Shown: positions 8,127 to 16,946 of the stretch, piece by piece | How positions within the stretch are numbered: the stretch's first letter is position 1 | How the letters are laid out: every line of letters starts with the position of its first letter | Source: Pseudomonadota bacterium | Lineage (GTDB): Bacteria > Pseudomonadota > Alphaproteobacteria > Rhizobiales > Rhizobiaceae | NCBI GenBank assembly: GCA_023451735.1 | Contig: JAEXYH010000069.1 | Coordinates: forward strand, 62,001 to 126,000 | Reading direction: 5' to 3' | DNA length: 64,000 nt | The notes under the pieces: generated by a model | Databases searched by the model: none | What the model saw: the letters and a program-made list of their open reading frames with translations, nothing else | Told to the model about the DNA's origin: nothing | Position numbers and translations under genes: made by a program

Positions 8127-8969
8127 ATGTATCGCATACGGTTTACCGATCACCTCGTCCTCATCCTCGGCGCACTGTTTCTCTGCACGCCGGTCGTGGT
8201 CGCCTTCATGACCTCCACCCATACGGCGGCAGATATTCACATGAATGGCCTGTCGCTCGCCTGGGGCGACAATTTCATCGCCACCTACGAAAAGGTGCTG
8301 ACCCAGAAGGGCGGCTTTACCGGCGATATCACCGGCGCCCGCATGGTGATGAATTCGCTGATCCTCGGCATCGGCTTTGCAGTCGGCAAGATCGTCCTGT
8401 CGATGATGGCGGCCTACGCCATCGTCTATTTCCGCTTCCCCATGGCGACGCTCTCCTTCTGGGTGATCTTCACCACCCTGCTTCTGCCGCTCGAAGTGCG
8501 TATCATGCCCTCCTATCAGGTCATGTCGGATCTCGGGCTGCTGAATACGTATAGTGGTCTGATCGTGCCTCTGCTCGCATCCGCCACCGGCACCTTCTAT
8601 TTCCGCCAGTTCTTCAAGTCGGTGCCCGAGGAATTGCTGGAGGCTGCGCGCATCGACGGGGCAGGTCCCTTCAAGTTCTTCATCGACATCCTGGTGCCGA
8701 TCTCGCGCACCATGATCGCCGCCATCTTCATCATCATGTTCGTCTATGGCTGGAACCAGTATCTCTGGCCGATGATGATGACGACCGATGAGAGCTTCTT
8801 CACACTGATGCGCGGCATCAAATCCATCCTGCAGGTCTGGGTCGGCTCGAACATTCCCGATTACAACGAGGCATTTGCGCTGGCGGTTCTCGCCATGCTT
8901 CCGCCCGTGGCAATCGTGGTGATCTTCCAAAGCTGGTTCATCAAGGGCCTGACCGAAAGCGACAAGTAA
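8127..8969 (+). CDS. ugpE: sn-Glycerol-3-phosphate ABC transporter permease UgpE
   Basis: 280 residues, the same size as E. coli UgpE. Second inner-membrane permease of the Ugp importer. Six hydrophobic segments are visible, starting at HLVLILGALFLCTPVVVAF. The EAA motif is EELLEAARIDGAGPFKFFIDILVP. The segment YGWNQYLWPMMMTTDESFFTL is typical of UgpE. The ATG at 8127 follows AGAGGATAAGGCC. It sits between ugpA (12-bp gap) and ugpC (11-bp gap) in one operon. Confidence 0.94.
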   Translation: MYRIRFTDHLVLILGALFLCTPVVVAFMTSTHTAADIHMNGLSLAWGDNFIATYEKVLTQKGGFTGDITGARMVMNSLILGIGFAVGKIVLSMMAAYAIVYFRFPMATLSFWVIFTTLLLPLEVRIMPSYQVMSDLGLLNTYSGLIVPLLASATGTFYFRQFFKSVPEELLEAARIDGAGPFKFFIDILVPISRTMIAAIFIIMFVYGWNQYLWPMMMTTDESFFTLMRGIKSILQVWVGSNIPDYNEAFALAVLAMLPPVAIVVIFQSWFIKGLTESDK

Positions 8970-8980
8970 GGAAAACGACA

Positions 8981-10078
8981 ATGGCCGCGATCGACATCAG
9001 CAGCGTTGGCAAGATCTATAGTGGCGGCGTCCGTGCCGTCACCGATATCAATCTCGACATCAGGGACGGCGAATTCATCGTCCTCGTCGGCCCTTCGGGC
9101 TGCGGCAAGTCCACGCTTCTGCGCATGATCGCAGGCCTGGAGGATATTTCGGAAGGTACGGTGAAGATCGGTGACCGCGTAGTCAATCAGGTCGAGCCGG
9201 CCGACCGCGACATCGCCATGGTGTTCCAGAACTATGCGCTCTATCCGCATATGACGGTGCGCCAGAACCTCGAATACGGTCTGAAGAACCGCAAGACGCC
9301 GAGGGCCGAGATAGACGCGCGCGTCAATGAGGCGGCCCGCATGCTGGAAATCACCCAGTATCTCGATCGCAAGCCGCGTGCGCTTTCCGGTGGCCAGCGT
9401 CAGCGCGTCGCCATGGGCCGCGCCATCGTCCGCAAGCCGGCCGCTTTCCTCTTCGACGAGCCGCTGTCGAATCTCGATGCCAAGCTGCGTGTTTCCATGC
9501 GCGGCGAGATCAAGCGTCTGCAGCGCCGTCTCGGCACGACCTCGATCTACGTCACCCACGACCAGCTCGAAGCCATGACGCTCGCCGACCGTCTCGTCGT
9601 CCTGAACGGCGGACAGATCGAGCAGGTCGGCTCGCCGCTGGATGTCTATCACACCCCGGCCTCGACCTTTGTTGCAAGCTTCATCGGCTCTCCGGCGATG
9701 AACCTCGTGAAGGCGGAACTGCAGGGCGACAGGCTCGCCATCGGTCCGTCGCAGATTTCGCTGAACGGTTACGCTCCGACATCCGGTGCCGTCACGGTCG
9801 GCCTGCGCGCCGAGGACCTGCGCGTGGTGTCGTCGGCTGAGGGCATGCCGTTTACCGTCGAATATGTCGAGGAACTCGGCTCGCAGCGTCTGGCTCATGG
9901 TGTGGTCGGCGATCAGGCGATCACCATCGCGCTCTCCGGCGAAGCCGAGATTTCCGACAATATGCGGATCACCGTCGATCCCTCCAAACTGCATTTCTTC
10001 GACGCCGAGACAGGCAAGCGTCTGGATACGCGTGTACCCGCAAAGGCCGCCGCCGCAGTGGCCGAGCCGGTCGCCTGA
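8981..10078 (+). CDS. ugpC: sn-Glycerol-3-phosphate import ATPase UgpC
   Basis: 365 residues. ATP-hydrolysing subunit of the Ugp importer, cytoplasmic face. Walker A GPSGCGKST at about 37-45, Q-loop VFQNYALYPHMTV, signature LSGGQRQRVAMGRA, Walker B FLFDEPLSNLD, switch His in YVTHDQ. A C-terminal TOBE/regulatory domain of the MalK/UgpC type follows (VGLRAEDLRVV). By itself the sequence could serve other sugar importers; the ugpBAE context fixes the assignment. The start ATG is 11 bp after ugpE. A hairpin terminator follows at 10108. Confidence 0.92.
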   Translation: MAAIDISSVGKIYSGGVRAVTDINLDIRDGEFIVLVGPSGCGKSTLLRMIAGLEDISEGTVKIGDRVVNQVEPADRDIAMVFQNYALYPHMTVRQNLEYGLKNRKTPRAEIDARVNEAARMLEITQYLDRKPRALSGGQRQRVAMGRAIVRKPAAFLFDEPLSNLDAKLRVSMRGEIKRLQRRLGTTSIYVTHDQLEAMTLADRLVVLNGGQIEQVGSPLDVYHTPASTFVASFIGSPAMNLVKAELQGDRLAIGPSQISLNGYAPTSGAVTVGLRAEDLRVVSSAEGMPFTVEYVEELGSQRLAHGVVGDQAITIALSGEAEISDNMRITVDPSKLHFFDAETGKRLDTRVPAKAAAAVAEPVA

Positions 10079-10107
10079 AACGCCGAATGCAGTCGAGTTT
10101 GATCTGT

Positions 10108-10131
10108 GCGGTCGGGATTGTTCCCGGCCGC
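10108..10131 (+). terminator. Terminator-like hairpin at the end of the ugp operon
   Basis: Arms GCGGTCGGGA and TCCCGGCCGC (10 bp with one G-U pair, 4-base loop) stand 29 bp after the ugpC stop. The downstream T tract is short (ATTGCTTTC), so termination may be partial. Confidence 0.6.
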
Positions 10132-10206
10132 ATTGCTTTCAGGCCTATGCCATCCTAAATCAGGCAAGCCCAAATTCAGGCGGCATTTTTATCGGGGACG
10201 AAACTC

Positions 10207-11154
10207 ATGGCGCATGTTCGCAAGGTCGCAATCCAGATGGACCACATCTCCAGCATCAACATTGCTGGCGATTCCACCTTCGCAATGACCTTGGAGGCGC
10301 AATCACGCGGCTACGAGCTTTTCCATTATACGCCGGATCGCCTGACCATGCGTGACGGCAAGATCTTTGCCGCCGTCGAGCCGCTGCAGGTTCGCGACAT
10401 CAAGGGCGATCATTTTACGCTCGGAGAAAAGCAGCGCGTCGATCTTTCGCAGATGGACGTCGTGCTTCTGCGCCAGGATCCGCCCTTCGACATGGGCTAT
10501 ATCACCTCCACCCATCTTCTGGAGCGTATTCACCCGAAGACGCTCGTCGTCAACGATCCGGCCTGGGTACGCAACTCGCCGGAAAAGATTTTTGTTACCG
10601 AATTCGCAGACCTGATGCCGCCAACGCTGATCTCGCGTGACCCCGAAGAGATTGCGGCGTTCCGTCAGGAATTGGGCGATATCATCCTCAAGCCGCTTTA
10701 CGGCAATGGCGGCGCCGGCGTCTTCCATTCCGCGCGTGACGACCGCAATTTCACCTCGCTTCTGGAAATGTTCGGTCAGATGTATCGCGGCGAGCCTTAT
10801 ATCGCGCAAGGCTATCTGAAAGAGGTTCGCAAGGGCGACAAGCGCATCCTGCTCGTCAATGGCGAGCCGGTGGGCGCTATCAACCGTGTGCCGGCCGAAA
10901 CCGACAGCCGCTCCAACATGCATGTCGGCGGCCGTGCCGAGCCGACCGAACTGACGACCCGCGAAAAGGAAATCTGCACTCGTATTGGACCGGCGCTTCG
11001 CGAGCGCGGTTTCATCTTCGTGGGCATTGACGTGATCGGCGATTACATGACCGAAATCAACGTGACATCCCCGACCGGCATCCGCGAAGTGAAGAAGTTC
11101 GGCGGCGCCGATGTTGCAAGCCTGATGTGGGATGCGATCGAAGCCAAGAACTGA
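10207..11154 (+). CDS. gshB: Glutathione synthetase
   Basis: 315 residues, standard length for bacterial GshB. Joins gamma-glutamylcysteine and glycine with ATP, the second step of glutathione synthesis. An N-terminal substrate domain contains DVVLLRQDPPFDMGYI; the ATP-grasp domain has ILKPLYGNGGAGVF (glycine-rich loop, about 159-172) and the metal-site region FVGIDVIGDYMTEINVTSPTG near the C-terminus. The ATG at 10207 follows GGGGACGAA. The gene stands alone between the ugp operon and comM and ends in a strong terminator. Confidence 0.96.
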   Translation: MAHVRKVAIQMDHISSINIAGDSTFAMTLEAQSRGYELFHYTPDRLTMRDGKIFAAVEPLQVRDIKGDHFTLGEKQRVDLSQMDVVLLRQDPPFDMGYITSTHLLERIHPKTLVVNDPAWVRNSPEKIFVTEFADLMPPTLISRDPEEIAAFRQELGDIILKPLYGNGGAGVFHSARDDRNFTSLLEMFGQMYRGEPYIAQGYLKEVRKGDKRILLVNGEPVGAINRVPAETDSRSNMHVGGRAEPTELTTREKEICTRIGPALRERGFIFVGIDVIGDYMTEINVTSPTGIREVKKFGGADVASLMWDAIEAKN

Positions 11155-11172
11155 GTTTTATTATTCTGATCT

Positions 11173-11202
11173 AAAAAAGGCGCCTTAACAGGCGCCTTTT
11201 TT
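11173..11202 (+). terminator. Rho-independent terminator after gshB
   Basis: Perfect arms AAAAAAGGCGCC and GGCGCCTTTTTT around a TTAACA loop, 18 bp after the stop; it ends in a T run and would work in both directions. Confidence 0.93.
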
Positions 11203-11330
11203 GTTCTGCTTGTTCGATTTTTGTTCTTGTTTAAATTTGCGTTGCATGTCAGCTTATGGTTGTGGTGGCGCGAAGGCAGGCCGCGGGGGCAGGGCCATCG
11301 TTCCGGACATTTCTTCGGGGAGCGTATGGC

Positions 11331-12866
11331 ATGGTTTCACGCGTCAGCACCATTGCATTCCAGGGCATAGAAGGTGTGCCTGTCGATGTTCAGGTCATGG
11401 TCGGACCAGGCAAGATGGGCATGCACATCGTTGGTCTTCCGGACAAGGCGGTGGCCGAAAGCCGTGAGCGGGTGCAGGCGGCACTGCATGCCTCCGGTCT
11501 CGCCATGCCGCCAAAAAAGGTGACGATCAATCTGGCGCCCGCCGACCTGCCCAAGGAAGGGTCGCATTTCGATCTCGCCATTGCGCTTGGTCTCATGGCG
11601 GCACTCGGCGCCATTCCGGGTGATGCTGTCTTGGATCATGTCGTCATCGGTGAACTTAATCTTGATGGCACGCTGGCGGCAGTAGCTGGTGCACTCCCGG
11701 CGGCGATCAGCGCCAACGCACTCGGCAAAGGGCTGATCTGCCCGGCAGACAGTGGACCAGAAGCCGCCTGGGCGGGACCGGCTGTTGATATCATTGCGCC
11801 GCGAAGCCTGATTGCGCTTGCCAATCATTTCCGCGGCACGCAGGTCATCTCACGCCCGCAACCGGCCATCCGCGCACTCCCGGCCAACCTGCCGGATCTG
11901 GCCGAGATCAAGGGGCAGGAAAGCGCCAAACGAGCTCTGGAAGTCGCGGCGGCAGGCGGCCATAATCTGCTTTTTGTTGGTCCGCCTGGTTCCGGAAAAT
12001 CGATGCTGGCAGCGCGCCTGCCGTCCATCCTCCCACCGCTTTCGGCTGCGGAATTGCTGGAAGTCTCGATGATCCATTCGATCGCCGGTCAGCTTTCGGG
12101 CGGAAAGCTGTCGGATCGGCGGCCCTATCGAACGCCCCATCATTCGGCGACCATGGCCGCGCTTGTTGGTGGCGGGTTCAGGGCAAAGCCGGGCGAGGCA
12201 TCACTTGCCCATCATGGCGTCCTGTTTCTTGACGAATTCCCGGAATTTTCACCGCAGGTATTGGATGCCTTGCGCCAGCCGCTGGAGACTGGCGAATGTG
12301 TCATCGCCCGCGCCAATCACCGTGTCTCCTATCCGGCCAGTATCCAGCTCGTTGCGGCCATGAACCCCTGCCGTTGCGGCATGGCGGGTGAACCCGGCCA
12401 TTCCTGCGCCCGCGGGCCACGCTGCGCGGCAGACTATCAAAGCCGCATCTCTGCACCTTTGATGGATCGCATCGATATCCGCATCGACGTGCCGGCGGTA
12501 TCAGCTTCCGACCTGATACGCCCTGCACCGGCGGAAAGTAGCGCCGAGGTGGCAAAACGGGTTCTGGCGGCTCGCGAGCTGCAGCAGGATCGCTATTTTG
12601 CTGCGGGCCTTTCGGGGCCACTCACCAATGCGCGCTGCTCCACATCGCTGATCGAGAAGGTGGCGGAACCTGACCTGTCCGGCCTGCAACTGCTACGGGA
12701 TGCGGCGGAGAAGCTGAAATTCTCCGCCCGCGGATATCATCGGGTTCTGAAAGTAGCCCGAACGCTCGCCGACCTGGATGGTAAGGCAACTGTTGGCCGC
12801 CTGCATCTCGCCGAGGCGATTTCATACCGCATGGCCAGCGAACGGCTGGCCATCGCGGCGGCCTGA
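11331..12866 (+). CDS. comM: YifB/ComM family Mg-chelatase-like AAA+ ATPase
   Basis: 511 residues. ComM is a hexameric helicase that promotes branch migration during natural transformation; in non-competent bacteria its role is less clear. A Lon-protease-like N-terminal domain (LAPADLPKEGSHFDLAIALGL) precedes the AAA+ core: Walker A FVGPPGSGKSMLA, Walker B LFLDEFPEF, and the MNPCRCG zinc-like motif with later Cys (HSCARGPRC). The C-terminal Mg-chelatase domain ends SARGYHRVLKVARTLADL. The ATG at 11331 has GGGGAG 8 bases upstream; the frame is open further upstream without homology. It is convergent with cysK, with a 10-bp gap. Confidence 0.93.
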   Translation: MVSRVSTIAFQGIEGVPVDVQVMVGPGKMGMHIVGLPDKAVAESRERVQAALHASGLAMPPKKVTINLAPADLPKEGSHFDLAIALGLMAALGAIPGDAVLDHVVIGELNLDGTLAAVAGALPAAISANALGKGLICPADSGPEAAWAGPAVDIIAPRSLIALANHFRGTQVISRPQPAIRALPANLPDLAEIKGQESAKRALEVAAAGGHNLLFVGPPGSGKSMLAARLPSILPPLSAAELLEVSMIHSIAGQLSGGKLSDRRPYRTPHHSATMAALVGGGFRAKPGEASLAHHGVLFLDEFPEFSPQVLDALRQPLETGECVIARANHRVSYPASIQLVAAMNPCRCGMAGEPGHSCARGPRCAADYQSRISAPLMDRIDIRIDVPAVSASDLIRPAPAESSAEVAKRVLAARELQQDRYFAAGLSGPLTNARCSTSLIEKVAEPDLSGLQLLRDAAEKLKFSARGYHRVLKVARTLADLDGKATVGRLHLAEAISYRMASERLAIAAA

Positions 12867-12876
12867 GAGAAGGAGT

Positions 12877-13842
12877 TCAGCCGCCCAATCCGTCGAAAAG
12901 GGCGGTCGAGAGATAACGCTCTGCAAATGAGGGAATGATCACGACAATGGTCTTGCCGGCATTTTCGGGACGGCTGCCAACTTCGATTGCCGCCTTCAGC
13001 GCAGCACCGGAGGAGATGCCCACCGGCACGCCTTCCAGCGCGGCCACATGGCGGGCGGTCTCCAACGCGTCGGCGCTGGCAACAGTGACGATCTCGTCAT
13101 AGATCTTGGTGTCGAGGATTTTTGGCGCAAAGCCGGCGCCAATGCCCTGGATCTTGTGCGGGCCGGGTTCACCGCCGGAAAGGACGGGTGATTCCTTCGG
13201 CTCGACGGCGATGACCTGGAGGTCAGGCTTGCGACCCTTCAGCACCTGGCCGACGCCAGTAATCGTGCCGCCGGTGCCGATACCGGCAACGAAGATATCG
13301 ACATTGCCCTCGGTATCGTTCCAGATTTCCTCAGCGGTTGTCTTGCGGTGGATCTCCGGGTTAGCCTCGTTTTCGAACTGCTGCGGAATGATCGCATCCG
13401 GCAGGCTGGCGGCCAGTTCTTCCGCCTTGGCGATTGCGCCTTTCATACCCTTGGGGCCTTCGGTGAGAACAAGTTCCGCACCGAGAAGTGCCAGCATCTT
13501 GCGGCGCTCAACCGACATTGTTTCCGGCATGGTGAGGATCAGCTTGTAGCCTTTCGCGGCAGCTGCAAAGGCGAGCGCGATACCGGTATTACCCGAGGTA
13601 GGCTCGACAAGCGTCGTCTTGCCGGGCGTGATCTTGCCTTGCGATTCCAGGCTCTCGATCATGGCGACGCCGATACGGTCCTTGACGGATGCAATCGGGT
13701 TGAAGAATTCGAGCTTGGCCAGAATATTGGCCTTTACGCCTTTTTCTTTCGTCAGCTTGTCCAGCCTGACGAGAGGCGTGTCACCTATCGTGTCGGTGAT
13801 CGAGGAATAAATGCGGCCACGGCCCGGCTTGTTCACCGACAT
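12877..13842 (-). CDS. cysK: Cysteine synthase A (O-acetylserine sulfhydrylase)
   Basis: 321 residues. PLP enzyme that makes cysteine from O-acetylserine and sulfide. The PLP lysine is K54 in NPIASVKDRIG. The substrate loop EPTSGNTGIALAF and the phosphate-cradle GTGGTITGVG are intact. The start ATG at 13842 follows GGAG by 9 bases; the longer open frame upstream is 5' leader. The roughly 210 bp back to the dut stop contain the promoter region; a 10-bp palindrome (GTCTTAAGAC, 13914-13923) lies there, but I could not tie it to a known regulator. Confidence 0.96.
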   Translation of the reverse strand: MSVNKPGRGRIYSSITDTIGDTPLVRLDKLTKEKGVKANILAKLEFFNPIASVKDRIGVAMIESLESQGKITPGKTTLVEPTSGNTGIALAFAAAAKGYKLILTMPETMSVERRKMLALLGAELVLTEGPKGMKGAIAKAEELAASLPDAIIPQQFENEANPEIHRKTTAEEIWNDTEGNVDIFVAGIGTGGTITGVGQVLKGRKPDLQVIAVEPKESPVLSGGEPGPHKIQGIGAGFAPKILDTKIYDEIVTVASADALETARHVAALEGVPVGISSGAALKAAIEVGSRPENAGKTIVVIIPSFAERYLSTALFDGLGG

Positions 13843-14053
13843 TGTCGTTTCTCCATTAGAACAGTTGATTGAAAAAAATAGGGTCCGATGGAGCAACAGG
13901 CGAGGACGATTTTGTCTTAAGACATCAAAAGAATGCGAAATATCCTTCTCTCGGCGTGCGACTTTACGCAACGCCATGCTGCAAGTGAGGCGTTCTTGAT
14001 AGGTATCAACGCTCGCTAGTTCGCATGGCGCCATTCACCGGTATCAGGCGAGA

Positions 14054-14524
14054 TTAGACACCGGTAGAGCCAAAGCCGCCGGCCCCACGCATGGTCTCTG
14101 TCGTCTCGCTCATTTCGGCCACATCTACCTGCGTCACCGGCGCAATCACCATCTGGGCAATCCGCATGCCGCGGGTAATGACGAAATCTTCTTCACCAAG
14201 ATTGATCAGCAGCACCTTCACCTCGCCGCGGTAATCGCTGTCGATCGTGCCGGGTGTGTTGAGGCAGGTGATGCCGTTCTTGAAGGCTAGGCCGGAGCGC
14301 GGGCGGATCTGCGCCTCGAAGCCCGCCGGGATCTCGAAGATGAAGCCGGTCGGCACCAATGCCCGCTTGCCCGGGGCAAGCGTCAATGGTTCGGCTTCGG
14401 CCACTGCAGCGCGAAGATCCATACCGGCCGCACCGGCGGTCTCATAGGCAGGGAGGTCCAATCCGCCGCCATTCGGCAGGCGGACAAGATTGAGCTGGGG
14501 CGAAGAAGAGGTGTGAACGTTCAT
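14054..14524 (-). CDS. dut: Deoxyuridine 5'-triphosphate nucleotidohydrolase (dUTPase)
   Basis: 156 residues, standard homotrimeric dUTPase. Hydrolyses dUTP to dUMP and pyrophosphate, keeping uracil out of DNA and supplying thymidylate synthesis. All five motifs are seen: GMDLRAA, PRSGLAFKNG, GTIDSDYRGEV, RIAQMVIAPV and the C-terminal RGAGGFGSTGV arm. The ATG at 14524 was used; the open frame upstream is antisense to prfC. In many alphaproteobacteria dut follows coaBC; here the two are 10 kb apart. The divergent prfC starts 99 bp away. Confidence 0.96.
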   Translation of the reverse strand: MNVHTSSSPQLNLVRLPNGGGLDLPAYETAGAAGMDLRAAVAEAEPLTLAPGKRALVPTGFIFEIPAGFEAQIRPRSGLAFKNGITCLNTPGTIDSDYRGEVKVLLINLGEEDFVITRGMRIAQMVIAPVTQVDVAEMSETTETMRGAGGFGSTGV

Positions 14525-14623
14525 CGCTCCATTAGCCCGGTCATGGCGGCCGGGGTCAAACACGAATTGAAACTTATCCACTAAGTCGCTAGATACGCGG
14601 CAACTCGAAGGATTGTTGCTGAC

Positions 14624-16204
14624 ATGGCCGAAACTCTGGCAGAGGCGGTTTCCCGCCGCCGTACATTTGCGATCATCGCCCACCCGGACGCTGGCAAGAC
14701 GACGCTGACCGAAAAGCTGCTTCTGTTCGGCGGCGCCATTCAGCTCGCCGGCGAGGTCAAGGCGAAGAAGGATCGCATTCAGACACGGTCCGACTGGATG
14801 AAGATCGAGCGTGAGCGCGGTATCTCGGTCGTCACCTCGGTGATGACCTTCGAATATGCCGACAAGGTCTTCAATATTCTCGACACACCCGGTCACGAAG
14901 ACTTCGCCGACGATACCTACCGCACGCTGACGGCGGTCGATGCTGCCATCATGGTCATCGACGCCGCCAAGGGTATCGAGCCGCGGACGCTGAAGCTTTT
15001 CGAAGTCTGCCGCATGCGCGACATCCCGATCATCACCTTCGTCAACAAGATGGACCGTGAAAGCCGCGACATTTTCGAAATTCTCGATGAGGTCGAAGAG
15101 AAGCTGGCGCTGGATACCGCTCCGATCACCTGGCCGATCGGCCGCTCCAAAAGTTTCTGCGGCTCCTATCACCTTGCCGAAAACAAGGTACGCGGTCCCG
15201 ATAGCGAGGAAGCGGTATCCGTGAACGGCCCGCAGGCCGCGATGGATCGCCTGCCTGAAAACGAGCGCGACGCATTCGTCGAAGAAGTGGAACTCGCGCT
15301 CGAGGCCTGCCGCCCGTTCGACCGCCAGGCGTTTCTCGAAGGCCATATGACGCCGGTCTTCTTCGGCTCCGCACTGCGCAATTTCGGTGTGCGTGACCTC
15401 ATCAATGCGCTCGGTGATTTCGCTCCGCCTCCGCGCGACCAGGTTGCCGATGTCAGAACCGTTCATGCAGCCGAAGACAAGATGACGGCCTTCGTCTTCA
15501 AGATCCAGGCGAATATGGACCCCAACCATCGCGACCGTATCGCCTTTGCCCGTATCTGCTCCGGCAAGCTGGAGCGCGGCATGAAGGCAAGGCTTGCCCG
15601 CACCGGCAAACTGCTTGGGCTCACCGCACCGCAGTTCTTCTTTGCCTCGCAGCGTCACATTGCCGATACGGCTTTTGCGGGTGACGTGGTCGGCATTCCG
15701 AACCACGGCACGCTCAGGATCGGCGACACGCTCACCGAAGGTGAATCGCTTGTATTCCAGGGCGTGCCGAACTTCTCGCCGGAAATCCTCCGCCGCGTGC
15801 GGCTGGGGGATGCAATGAAGGCGAAGAAACTGAAGGAAGCCCTGCAGCAGATGGCGGAAGAGGGCGTCGTGCAGCTGTTTTCGCCGGAAGACGGCTCGCC
15901 AGCCATCGTCGGTGTGGTCGGCGCGCTGCAGCTCGACGTTTTGAAGGAGCGGCTTTCGGCGGAATACAGCCTGCCGGTATCGTTCGAAATGTCGCGCTTC
16001 TCGGTCTGCCGCTGGATATCGTCGGACAACAAGATGGACATGGAAAAATTCCTGACCGTCAAGCGCGGTGATATTGCCCGCGATCTCGATGGCGATCCGG
16101 TCTTCCTGGCGCAGGACGCGTTTTCGCTGCGTTACGAGGCCGAGCGTTATCCGTCGATCAAGATGGCAGCCATCAAGGAGTATCACGTCGCCAAGGCGGC
16201 GTGA
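14624..16204 (+). CDS. prfC: Peptide chain release factor 3
   Basis: 526 residues, normal for RF3. A translational GTPase that removes RF1/RF2 from the ribosome after termination. The G motifs are G1 AHPDAGKTTLTEKLL (about 19-33), G2 RGISVVTSV, G3 DTPGHEDF, G4 NKMDRE. RF3 is told apart from EF-G by DWMKIERERGISV and by the shorter C-terminal half (LLGLTAPQFFFASQRH, LSAEYSLPVSFE). The start ATG is at 14624. It is convergent with the IMPACT-family gene (6-bp gap). Confidence 0.95.
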   Translation: MAETLAEAVSRRRTFAIIAHPDAGKTTLTEKLLLFGGAIQLAGEVKAKKDRIQTRSDWMKIERERGISVVTSVMTFEYADKVFNILDTPGHEDFADDTYRTLTAVDAAIMVIDAAKGIEPRTLKLFEVCRMRDIPIITFVNKMDRESRDIFEILDEVEEKLALDTAPITWPIGRSKSFCGSYHLAENKVRGPDSEEAVSVNGPQAAMDRLPENERDAFVEEVELALEACRPFDRQAFLEGHMTPVFFGSALRNFGVRDLINALGDFAPPPRDQVADVRTVHAAEDKMTAFVFKIQANMDPNHRDRIAFARICSGKLERGMKARLARTGKLLGLTAPQFFFASQRHIADTAFAGDVVGIPNHGTLRIGDTLTEGESLVFQGVPNFSPEILRRVRLGDAMKAKKLKEALQQMAEEGVVQLFSPEDGSPAIVGVVGALQLDVLKERLSAEYSLPVSFEMSRFSVCRWISSDNKMDMEKFLTVKRGDIARDLDGDPVFLAQDAFSLRYEAERYPSIKMAAIKEYHVAKAA

Positions 16205-16210
16205 TAGCAA

Positions 16211-16795
16211 TCAGTCGACGATCAGTTCCGACCTGCCGCTAGTAAGGTCGCAAACCAGTCGCGACACGGTCTCGACCTCTGCTTCCGGGACGCGAAGCAC
16301 GAGGTCGGCCCCGGTTGCGGTAAACTGCTCCTCGGCGATGCTAAGGTCGGCAATCGCCTGAAGACGTGCCTTGATGCGCGCAAGATCCGAAAAGTCGAGC
16401 CGCACGAGCCCTTCCACGGAAGGCTTGAGCTCCACCATAGGAGCGCTTCTCAGGCATGTCGCCGCCGTGCCGCCATAGGCGCGAACAAGGCCACCGCTGC
16501 CGAGCAATATTCCGCCGAACCAGCGGGTAACAATCACCACGACATTCGTCAGCGACTGGCCGTCGATTGCAGCCAGGATCGGTTTGCCCGCAGTGCCGCT
16601 CGGCTCCCCGTCATCGGAAAACCGATATGTCGCGCCGATCCGCCATGCCCAGCAATTGTGATTGGCGCCGGCTTCGGCATGCGCGGCGATGGCCGCCTTC
16701 GCCTCCTCCTCGGTTGCAACGGGAAACGCAATCGCCAGAAATCGGCTTTTCTTGATGGTCTGCTCGAATGTGGCGGTTTGCTCTAGCTGGAACAT
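16211..16795 (-). CDS. IMPACT/YigZ family protein
   Basis: 194 residues. A UPF0029 domain is followed by a small ferredoxin-fold domain, as in E. coli YigZ. Family signatures are KKSRFLAIAFPVATEEEAKAAI, NCWAWRI, FSDDGEPSGTAGKPIL and VVIVTRWFGGILLGSGGLVRAYG. The eukaryotic IMPACT relatives regulate translation; the bacterial role is not established. The start ATG is at 16795. It is divergent from the metal-type ABC importer, whose 150-bp leader carries a large palindrome. Confidence 0.9.
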   Translation of the reverse strand: MFQLEQTATFEQTIKKSRFLAIAFPVATEEEAKAAIAAHAEAGANHNCWAWRIGATYRFSDDGEPSGTAGKPILAAIDGQSLTNVVVIVTRWFGGILLGSGGLVRAYGGTAATCLRSAPMVELKPSVEGLVRLDFSDLARIKARLQAIADLSIAEEQFTATGADLVLRVPEAEVETVSRLVCDLTSGRSELIVD

Positions 16796-16877
16796 CTCCC
16801 AGCTTTATCGCCCGGATTTCCCGAATGGAAGTCTCCGATACCTTCCGTCACACCTCGTGGATTTAGCCAATGTCTTT

Positions 16878-16911
16878 CATCGCGAGATATTTCATTGAAT
16901 ATCTCGCGATG
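16878..16911. promoter_or_regulatory. Perfect 14-bp inverted repeat upstream of the ABC importer operon
   Basis: Arms CATCGCGAGATATT and AATATCTCGCGATG are exact reverse complements around a 6-bp spacer (TCATTG), 35 bp before the importer start codon. Its size and position suggest an operator. The layout (ATCG ... N6 ... CGAT) recalls a ModE Mo-box but the inner bases differ. It does not match the RirA, Irr or Fur boxes I know. Confidence 0.75.
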
Positions 16912-16946
16912 TCATACTGAGCTCATTCTGTTCGGGGGAGTCCATC

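Noticed and set aside
7392..8981. 529-residue minus-strand frame opposite ugpA/ugpE
   Set aside because: Composition is His/Asp/Glu/Arg-rich, typical of the reverse complement of membrane-protein genes; ugpAE are certain.
14525..16210. Long minus-strand open frame continuing upstream of dut
   Set aside because: It is antisense to prfC, which has clear RF3 motifs; dut homology begins at the ATG at 14524.
16796..16946. Iron box (RirA/Irr/Fur) ahead of the ABC importer
   Set aside because: The only strong element is the ATCGCGAGATATT palindrome, which does not match those boxes.
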